This document shows, piece by piece, positions 1-5,294 of a DNA stretch of 8,384 nucleotides (positions within the stretch are counted from its first letter, which is position 1; every line of letters begins with the position of its first letter). Source of the stretch: Deltaproteobacteria bacterium UBA5205 (lineage in GTDB: Bacteria > Desulfobacterota > Syntrophorhabdia > Syntrophorhabdales > Syntrophorhabdaceae). The notes under the pieces are model-generated. The model saw only the letters and a program-made list of their open reading frames with translations, made no database searches and was not told the DNA's origin. The position numbers and the translations under genes are program-made. The stretch spans positions 1 through 8,384 of the forward strand of contig DHVP01000016.1 in assembly GCA_002412715.1 (NCBI GenBank). Reading direction: 5' to 3'.

Positions 1-44
1 CACTTTTATAACATAGTCACTCCAGAGAGGAGCCTTAAGGCGAC

Positions 45-93
45 GAACGGGTCCCGTTTGTTACCTCGTTTGTTACGGGATAAACGTGAGACA
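45..93. repeat. Left copy of a dispersed inverted repeat, with an internal direct repeat
   Basis: This non-coding segment holds cgtttgttac twice (55-64 and 67-76, a 12-bp period). The second copy continues as cgtttgttacggga, then TAA, then acgtgagaca, ending at 93. The reverse complement of 8350-8373 matches 67-93 at all 24 of its bases, lacking only the three-base TAA. The segment also has tcccgt (52-57) facing acggga (75-80), a 6-bp stem with a 17-base loop. The family is not recognised. It could be an intergenic repeat of the REP type, or a repeat at which an assembly stopped. It lies downstream of the SDR gene (which ends at 163), where repeats of this kind are common. Confidence 0.6.
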
Positions 94-162
94 AGGTTTT
101 TGGCTTTACGAACGACACACAGATGACGGGAACGGATGTGGTTTTGGTCTCTGGAACAAGGA

Positions 163-954
163 TCACGGATAGATCTGTCCTGTGGGGCGGATCATTATTT
201 CGTTTATGTTCACGTGGGGCGGCAGGGCGAGAAGCCAGCAAATGGTGTCGGCGATCTCTTTTGGTTCGAGGAGCTTGCCGAACTGGGCGACGGCATTTCC
301 GAAGTTGGCCTGGTTATATCCCGCCATTTCCTGGAACTCACTGAGGGCTATGCCCGGCATAACAATGCTGACACGCACGCCCGACGGGGCGACGTCACGG
401 CGAACGGCTTCGGCGATGACGCTGACGGCGGCCTTGCTCGAACCGTAGAAGGCGCCGAATGGAGACAGGTTTTTTGCCACCACGGAGCTTATGGCGACGA
501 TGTCTCCGCCTTTTCTCTCTACCATGTACTGGCCGGCCCGGCGTATGAGGTACGCGGCTCCCAGGACATTTACCCGGTAAAGTTCCTGCCATTGGGATTG
601 ATCGCTCGTGAGGATGCCGCCTGCCAGTCCGCGCCCGGCATTTATGACTACGACATCATACTTGCATCCACCGTCTTTCCAGGCAAGGGTTTGATCGAGA
701 AGCCGGTCGATGTCCGTTTCCAGGCCCGCATCGCCCTCAACGGCCAGGGCTTTGCCGCCACGATTGGAAATGTCTTCAGCCAGCCTGTCCAGCCTGTCCC
801 TGCGGCGGGCCTGAATAACCACCACCGCACCGGCGCCCGAAAGGGTCAAAGCGGTGGCGCGGCCTATCCCGGAGCTCGCTCCCGTTATTACGGCGGTTTT
901 GCCCGCAAGGGGTCGTTCCGACAACGTCGCGTCTGATCTATTGATGTAATCCAT
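163..954 (-). CDS. Short-chain dehydrogenase/reductase (SDR family oxidoreductase)
   Basis: A 263-residue classical SDR, the usual size for the family: a soluble NAD(P)-dependent oxidoreductase with one Rossmann-fold domain. Visible motifs are the cofactor-binding TGASSGIG (residues 24-31), the NAG motif at 105-107, a catalytic Ser around 157 (ISS) and the YxxxK pair Tyr170/Lys174. The run of arginines after the second beta strand (ARRRDR, 49-54) suggests a preference for NADP(H), which is inference. The substrate cannot be told from sequence; the C-terminal part resembles YdfG-like SDRs acting on small hydroxy acids or carbonyls. The ATG at 954 is chosen because gggagga lies just upstream on the minus strand (961-967); the frame is open to 1032 but the extension has no SDR character. 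It is transcribed divergently from msrA and has no co-directional neighbour in the window. No frameshift or missing catalytic residue is seen. Confidence 0.93.
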   Translation of the reverse strand: MDYINRSDATLSERPLAGKTAVITGASSGIGRATALTLSGAGAVVVIQARRRDRLDRLAEDISNRGGKALAVEGDAGLETDIDRLLDQTLAWKDGGCKYDVVVINAGRGLAGGILTSDQSQWQELYRVNVLGAAYLIRRAGQYMVERKGGDIVAISSVVAKNLSPFGAFYGSSKAAVSVIAEAVRRDVAPSGVRVSIVMPGIALSEFQEMAGYNQANFGNAVAQFGKLLEPKEIADTICWLLALPPHVNINEIMIRPTGQIYP

Positions 955-1160
955 GTTGTGTCCTCCCTTTTCTATTTCGCCGCACGATGGCCATGCCAAC
1001 GAATTGCGCAGACTATTCTGAGGAACCCGCATCGTATTCTAGGGTATTTTAACGCCCTCAAGGGGGAATCGCAACAGGAAGGCCGGGATCCCTGCCCTAG
1101 AGAAAGTATCAGACACAGGTTTTCACGACTCGTCTGTTTTTGCCGGGCGAATTCTTGAGC

Positions 1161-1188
1161 TTGCCTCATCGGGGAAAATGATTATAGT
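1161..1188 (+). promoter_or_regulatory. Putative sigma70-type promoter of msrA
   Basis: TTGCCT at 1161-1166 (four of six matches to the -35 consensus) and TATAGT at 1183-1188 (five of six to the -10 consensus) are separated by 16 bp. Transcription would start near 1195, giving a very short leader before the ATG at 1204. This is pattern matching by eye, not a scored prediction. Confidence 0.45.
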
Positions 1189-1203
1189 GTCGAAAGGTCA
1201 TTT

Positions 1204-1974
1204 ATGAGATTTTCGACGATTTTATTGTTGTTAGCGGCAGGCGTGCTGGCAGTAATAGTTGGCTGCCAGCCGGGTGGTGACGCCGCAAAGAAGGAGACCA
1301 TGAAGAATGCTCAGGCAGTCCAGAAGAACATCGAAAGACCGCCGATTGATCTTGCGCAGCCTGCAAAGTTCGAAACGGCCACATTTGCCCTTGGGTGATT
1401 CTGGGGGCCCGATGCCCGGTTCGGGCTGGCAGAGGGTGTCGTAAGGACGCGTGTCGGTTATGCGGGTGGTACGAAGAAAGACCCCACCTATCACAGCCTT
1501 GGCGGCCACGCCGAGACGATACAGATCGACTTTGACCCGTCGGTGATCTCTTACGATGAACTCCTCAGGATGTTCTGGAAGATGCACAGCCCGCAGATGA
1601 GAGCGCCATCGACGCAATACCGGTCTGTTGTGTTCTATCATAACGACAGCCAGAGACAGGCCGCCGAGATGTTGAAAGCCGATGAACAGGCCCGTATCAA
1701 GGCCGCCATATTCACGGAAGTGGTGCCTTTCACTGAATTCTTCAGGGCAGAGGATTATCATCAGAAATATTACCTGAGGGGTGTAAGGGAACTTGCCGTC
1801 GAGTATCTTGCCATCTACCCCGATATCACGGATTTTGTCGGCTCCACCGCTACGGCAAGAGTCAACGGATATGCGGGCCATTACGGAACGAAGGGCCAGC
1901 TTGAAAAGGAGCTGAACTCCCTCGGGCTGTCTGAAGAAAGCCGCAGGAAACTTCTCAAGATCGTGGGATCGTGA
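1204..1974 (+). CDS. msrA: Lipoprotein peptide-methionine (S)-S-oxide reductase, probable selenoprotein (UGA = Sec65)
   Basis: MsrA reduces the S-epimer of methionine sulfoxide in proteins. Read straight through the TGA at 1396-1398, the frame encodes 256 residues. Residues 1-20 are a lipoprotein signal (MRF, a hydrophobic run, then IVG) with lipidated Cys21, followed by Gln, so the enzyme is expected in the envelope, probably at the outer membrane. A charged linker follows, then the MsrA domain from about residue 57. The active-site motif GCFWG appears as G-[UGA]-F-W-G (residues 64-68), so the stop falls exactly on the catalytic cysteine. Downstream family motifs are intact: VGYAGG, PTY, GHAE with Glu104, TQYRS with Tyr139, and EDYHQKYY. 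Apart from Cys21 there is no cysteine, so the usual resolving Cys is absent. The segments before GHAE and before TQYRS are shorter than in typical MsrA, and the conserved Asp before TQYR appears replaced. The ATG at 1204 has aaagg 7-8 bases upstream. The alternative is a nonsense-mutated pseudogene; the exact catalytic position, the intact frame and the adjacent hairpin favour selenocysteine. Confidence 0.88.
1396..1398 (+). other. msrA: In-frame UGA recoded as selenocysteine (Sec65 of MsrA)
   Basis: The TGA lies between a Gly codon and Phe-Trp-Gly codons, precisely where the nucleophilic cysteine of the MsrA GCFWG signature belongs. Translation continues in the same frame to 1974 with recognisable MsrA sequence throughout. 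Cys-to-Sec replacement at this position is known in some MsrA proteins (algal and a few bacterial examples). Recoding requires SelA, SelB, SelC and SelD, none of which is encoded in this window. Confidence 0.85.
1399..1434 (+). promoter_or_regulatory. Candidate bacterial SECIS hairpin of msrA
   Basis: Beginning at the base right after the UGA, TTCTG (1399-1403) can pair with CAGAG (1430-1434) with one G-U pair. A small internal loop follows (GGG 1404-1406 facing TGG 1427-1429), then a perfect 6-bp stem GCCCGA (1407-1412) with TCGGGC (1421-1426), closed by the 8-base loop TGCCCGGT. The loop contains GGU at +20 to +22 after the UGA, close to the position of the SelB-contacting GGU in the E. coli fdhF element (about +19 to +21, from memory). 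An alternative fold pairs GCCCG (1414-1418) with CGGGC (1422-1426) and leaves a GTT loop. Bacterial SECIS elements lie inside the coding sequence right after the UGA, as here. Pairing was worked out by hand; no energy was calculated. Confidence 0.72.
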
Positions 1975-2070
1975 CCGTTCGGTGCACATGGACGACCCTG
2001 CGGCCTGACCGCTGACAGGGACAGCGTAAGGTGATGTTGAAAAGGCAGCGGACGTGAGATCGCCGGGTGC

Positions 2071-2078
2071 AAGGAGGT
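2071..2078 (+). promoter_or_regulatory. Strong Shine-Dalgarno site that fixes the glgP start
   Basis: AAGGAGGT, a perfect match to the anti-SD core, lies 6 bp upstream of the ATG at 2085. It decides against the in-frame GTG at 2067, which would place the ribosome binding site inside the coding sequence. Confidence 0.85.
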
Positions 2079-2084
2079 GGAGGG

Positions 2085-4601
2085 ATGCAGCAATTCTCTC
2101 ATGATGATGTCGAGGGGTTCGATTCTCTCGCGGAGCTGGCGCTCGATCTGTACTGGTATTGGAACCATTCGGCCGATCAAATATGGATGCAGCTTGATCC
2201 CGTTCTGTTCAAACTGACATACAACCCCTGGGTGGTCCTGCAGACCGTCTCCCGGGAGCGGCTTCGCGGGGTCCTGGACGACCCGGCCTTCCGCGAAAAG
2301 GTCCAGGACCTCTTGCAGACAAAGCGTGACCTGGAAGGCTCGGCCACATGGTTTCAGCGCCATCATTCCGGGGCGCCCCTGACCTGCGTGGCGTATTTCA
2401 GCATGGAGTTCATGTTGAGCGAGGCCCTTCCCATCTATTCCGGAGGGCTTGGTAATGTGGCCGGCGATCAGCTCAAGACCGCAAACGATCTGGGGGTGCC
2501 CGTCGTTGGTGTCGGCCTGCTTTACCAGCAAGGCTATTTTCGGCAAATCATAGACAAGGACGGGGAACAGCAGGCCCTGTACCCCTATAATGATCCGGGG
2601 CAGCTGCCCGTTACGCCTTTGCGCGAACCAAACGGGGAGTGGCTGCGCCTGGAGATCAAATTACCGGGTTACTCGGTTTGGCTGCGCGCCTGGCAGGTTG
2701 AAATCGGCAGGGTGAAGCTTTACCTCCTCGATACCAATGATTCCGCCAACTTCCCAACTCGCCGCGGGATCACCAGCGAACTGTACGGGGGAGGGGCGGA
2801 GCTGCGCCTTCATCAGGAGCTTGTACTCGGGATCGGCGGCTGGCGTTTGCTCAGGAAACTCGGCATCAACCCCGAGGTCTGCCATCTCAATGAAGGGCAC
2901 GCAGCCTTTGCCGTTCTCGACAGGGCCCTGACGTTTATGGAAGAGACTGGACAATCTTTCGAAGCTGCCCTTGGGGCTACCAGGGCGGGCAACGTCTTTA
3001 CAACACACACGCCGGTGGACGCCGGTTTCGATCGTTTTTCTCCCTCCCTTATCGAACAATATCTCAGCTGGTATGCCCGGAACAGGCTCGGTATAACGCT
3101 CTTCGATCTCATGGCCCTTGGCAGGCGGAACGCCGGCGACCCTGATGAGCCTTTCAATATGGCTTACCTGGCCGTGCGGGGTAGCGGTGCCGTCAATGGT
3201 GTGAGCCGCCTTCACGGAAAAGTGAGCCGACGCATCTTCGCGCCGCTCTTCCCGCGCTGGCCCGAGAATGAAGTACCCATCGGATATGTGACCAACGGCG
3301 TGCACATGTCAACCTGGGATTCGGAAGAGGCAGATGCCCTCTGGACGGGGGTCTGTGGCAAGGAACGCTGGATCGGGGCTCTTGAAACCCTGGAAAAGGA
3401 CATGCTGGCCGTTCCCGACCGCACACTCTGGGAATGCCGTTCCTCTGCGCGTCAATCCCTCGTTGAATACGTGCGCGAACGGTTGTCCCTGCAGTTGGGG
3501 GCCGCCGGTTCCTCGCCGGAAGAGATCGAGAACGCGAAGAATATCTTTGACGTCAGCACGCTGACCCTCGGTTTCGCCCGGCGTTTTGCACCCTACAAAC
3601 GGCCCAATCTGCTTCTTTATGATCCTGAAAGGTTTCTTCGGCTTCTCAGCGATGCCAGACGTCCCGTGCAGCTCATCATCGCCGGCAAGGCCCACCCTTC
3701 GGACCAGGCCGGGCAGGCACTGATCCGCGAGTGGACACGATTCGCCAGAGGGGTAGAGGCCGCCAAACACGTGGTCTTCCTGAGCGATTACGACATGCTC
3801 CTGACAGGACATCTGGTACAGGGCGTGGATGTCTGGATCAATACACCGCGAAGGCCCTGGGAGGCCTGCGGAACGAGCGGAATGAAGGTGCTTGTCAACG
3901 GAGGTCTCAATCTTTCCGAGCTGGACGGCTGGTGGGACGAGGCCTACACTCCTGAAACGGGATGGGCGATAGGCGATGGAAAAGAGCACGACAGCGACCC
4001 GTCATGGGATGCCGCCGAAGCGGATATTCTTTATTCATTGCTCGAACGCGAGGTGATCCCGGAATTTTATCACCGCGACGAAAACGGCATCCCGACTGCC
4101 TGGGTAAAACGGATACGGGAGAGCATGGCGAGGCTCACCCCCCGGTTTTCAGCCAACCGCACCGTCCGTGAATATACGGAAAAATATTACATTCCCGCCG
4201 CCAGGCGATACCGGGCGCGTGCCGCCGGCAAAGGAGCGATGGGAGAAAGGTTGCTCAATTGGCAGCGGGATATCGGGCGGCAGTGGCGCCATCTAAGATT
4301 CGGCGAGGTGACAGTCAGGACGACTGACGGACGGCACGTATTTGAAACGCAGGTCTATCTCGGCGACCTCGACCCCGATTGGGTTCGCGTGGAGCTCTAT
4401 GCCGAAGGACTCGATGGCAACGGTGCCGTCCGACAGGAGATGACACGGAGCAGAGCTTTGACAGGTGCCGGAAGCGGTTACCTGTATGTCGCCGCGGTGA
4501 ATGCGGACCGACCGGCATCCGACTACACGGCGCGGGTGATCCCATCCCACGAGGCGGTGGCTGTCCCTCTTGAAGCCGGTCAGATCCTGTGGCAGAGGTG
4601 A
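2085..4601 (+). CDS. glgP: Alpha-glucan (glycogen) phosphorylase, GT35 family
   Basis: This 838-residue cytoplasmic, PLP-dependent enzyme releases glucose 1-phosphate from alpha-1,4-glucans such as glycogen or maltodextrin. It begins with the N-terminal domain typical of the archaeal/thermophile-type alpha-glucan phosphorylases (DUF3417-like, ALDLYWYWNHSADQIW near residues 20-35). GT35 motifs follow in order: YFSMEFMLSEALPIYSGGLG from Tyr104, HLNEGHA at 267-273, TTHTPVDAGFDRF near 305-317, VTNGVH at 402-407, RRFAPYKR ending at Arg506, AGKAHPSD near 530, and EACGTSGMK with the predicted PLP-binding Lys601, followed by NGGLNLSELDGWWDE. About 100 residues after the catalytic domain form a beta-rich C-terminal extension seen in this subfamily. 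The length fits the family (about 840-860) and nothing is broken. The gene lies 110 bp downstream of msrA on the same strand and converges on trmO. No other glycogen gene is in the window, so the physiological partner enzymes cannot be judged. Confidence 0.95.
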   Translation: MQQFSHDDVEGFDSLAELALDLYWYWNHSADQIWMQLDPVLFKLTYNPWVVLQTVSRERLRGVLDDPAFREKVQDLLQTKRDLEGSATWFQRHHSGAPLTCVAYFSMEFMLSEALPIYSGGLGNVAGDQLKTANDLGVPVVGVGLLYQQGYFRQIIDKDGEQQALYPYNDPGQLPVTPLREPNGEWLRLEIKLPGYSVWLRAWQVEIGRVKLYLLDTNDSANFPTRRGITSELYGGGAELRLHQELVLGIGGWRLLRKLGINPEVCHLNEGHAAFAVLDRALTFMEETGQSFEAALGATRAGNVFTTHTPVDAGFDRFSPSLIEQYLSWYARNRLGITLFDLMALGRRNAGDPDEPFNMAYLAVRGSGAVNGVSRLHGKVSRRIFAPLFPRWPENEVPIGYVTNGVHMSTWDSEEADALWTGVCGKERWIGALETLEKDMLAVPDRTLWECRSSARQSLVEYVRERLSLQLGAAGSSPEEIENAKNIFDVSTLTLGFARRFAPYKRPNLLLYDPERFLRLLSDARRPVQLIIAGKAHPSDQAGQALIREWTRFARGVEAAKHVVFLSDYDMLLTGHLVQGVDVWINTPRRPWEACGTSGMKVLVNGGLNLSELDGWWDEAYTPETGWAIGDGKEHDSDPSWDAAEADILYSLLEREVIPEFYHRDENGIPTAWVKRIRESMARLTPRFSANRTVREYTEKYYIPAARRYRARAAGKGAMGERLLNWQRDIGRQWRHLRFGEVTVRTTDGRHVFETQVYLGDLDPDWVRVELYAEGLDGNGAVRQEMTRSRALTGAGSGYLYVAAVNADRPASDYTARVIPSHEAVAVPLEAGQILWQR

Positions 4602-4705
4602 CACGACTCCGGGCCCTTTTTATATCTCGATTCTCGTCGTGACGCCGTGGAGTTTGTTGGCGGGTAGGTCATAAAACTGGATAAAGGGTGGAGCCAGCCG
4701 CGACG

Positions 4706-5188
4706 CTACTCCCTTCCAGGAGGCTTGGGTCTTTCTTCTTTTCCTTTAAACCATCCCTCGCTAGCCTCAGGGAAACAATCAAACCGGGGAACGTAGGGTT
4801 TTATGTCCAGAAGGGGGGTGTTGTCGAGAACGTCTATCCCGCCCACCTTGAGCTTCATTTCTTCCCTTCCGAGAAGCTGCACGATGGTGAGCCCGATGCC
4901 GTTGGGCCGTGCCGGATAGCGACAGGCGAATATCCCGTGGGGGTCGTCATCGAGCAGCACGGGCCTTACCAGTTGGACCTGTCCCGCCCTGTGGAAGGGA
5001 TAGATGAGAAATATGTGGGAGAATCCCTCGATATCCTTGAGCCCTTCCGCATATTCTTCATAAAGCTCGACCCATCCAACCGCCTCCGGCCGGTATCTCC
5101 CCTGTATCGGCGTCTCCTCCTTCGTTGTGAACTCAGAGTGAATAATGCCGATGGGTTTCAGTATGATTTGTACTCCGGTCTCTTTCAT
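4706..5188 (-). CDS. trmO: TrmO-type tRNA (t6A37) N6-methyltransferase, short form
   Basis: A 160-residue protein of the TsaA/UPF0066 (TrmO) family. E. coli TrmO uses SAM to methylate N6 of t6A37 in tRNA-Thr(GGU), giving m6t6A, through an unusual small beta-barrel SAM-binding domain. Visible family features are the opening LKPIGIIHSEF (10-20), the central segment GFSHIFLIYPFH (55-66), the signature RYPARPNGIGL (90-100, typical form R-S-P-x-R-P-N-x-I-G-L) and DNTPLLDIKPYVPRFD (122-137). E. coli TrmO is about 235 residues with an added C-terminal domain; this protein has only the core plus a short charged tail, like many short bacterial and archaeal homologues, so its exact tRNA target is uncertain. 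The ATG at 5188 has GGAGGT just upstream (5192-5197). The gene lies 106 bp downstream of copA on the same strand and may be read from the same transcript. Confidence 0.9.
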   Translation of the reverse strand: MKETGVQIILKPIGIIHSEFTTKEETPIQGRYRPEAVGWVELYEEYAEGLKDIEGFSHIFLIYPFHRAGQVQLVRPVLLDDDPHGIFACRYPARPNGIGLTIVQLLGREEMKLKVGGIDVLDNTPLLDIKPYVPRFDCFPEASEGWFKGKEERPKPPGRE

Positions 5189-5294
5189 CGGACCTCCGTC
5201 AAAAAGATATAATCCAGTGACTGATCAACAAAACATGGCAGATTTTTGCACTAAATTCAAGCGACTCAAACGGTTGAAGGTTCGGGACGTCCTT

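Noticed and set aside
136..936. A 266-residue open frame on the plus strand over the SDR gene
   Set aside because: The opposite strand carries a complete SDR with all catalytic motifs; this frame shows none.
1204..1398. A stand-alone 64-residue lipoprotein ending at the TGA
   Set aside because: The frame continues directly into MsrA sequence and the stop falls inside the GCFWG active-site motif, so this is the first part of one gene.
1543..1974. A separate short MsrA-like gene starting at a GTG at 1543
   Set aside because: MsrA homology extends upstream in the same frame to the TGA and beyond, there is no ribosome binding site at 1543, and the product would lack the active site.
1204..1974. 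msrA as a pseudogene with a nonsense mutation
   Set aside because: There is no other stop or frameshift, codon use is normal on both sides, and TGA lies exactly on the residue known to be Sec in some homologues with a hairpin next to it. It cannot be fully excluded without the rest of the genome.
1231..1989. A 252-residue open frame on the minus strand over msrA
   Set aside because: It is a mirror frame of the MsrA coding sequence, with no family features and no ribosome binding site.
2067..2084. GTG at 2067 as the glgP start
   Set aside because: It would put the perfect AAGGAGGT site inside the coding region; the ATG at 2085 has ideal spacing.
4602..4641. A terminator between glgP and trmO (CACGAC at 4602-4607 facing GTCGTG at 4636-4641, with a T run between)
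   Set aside because: The 28-base loop is too long and the T run is inside the loop, so it does not fit an intrinsic terminator.
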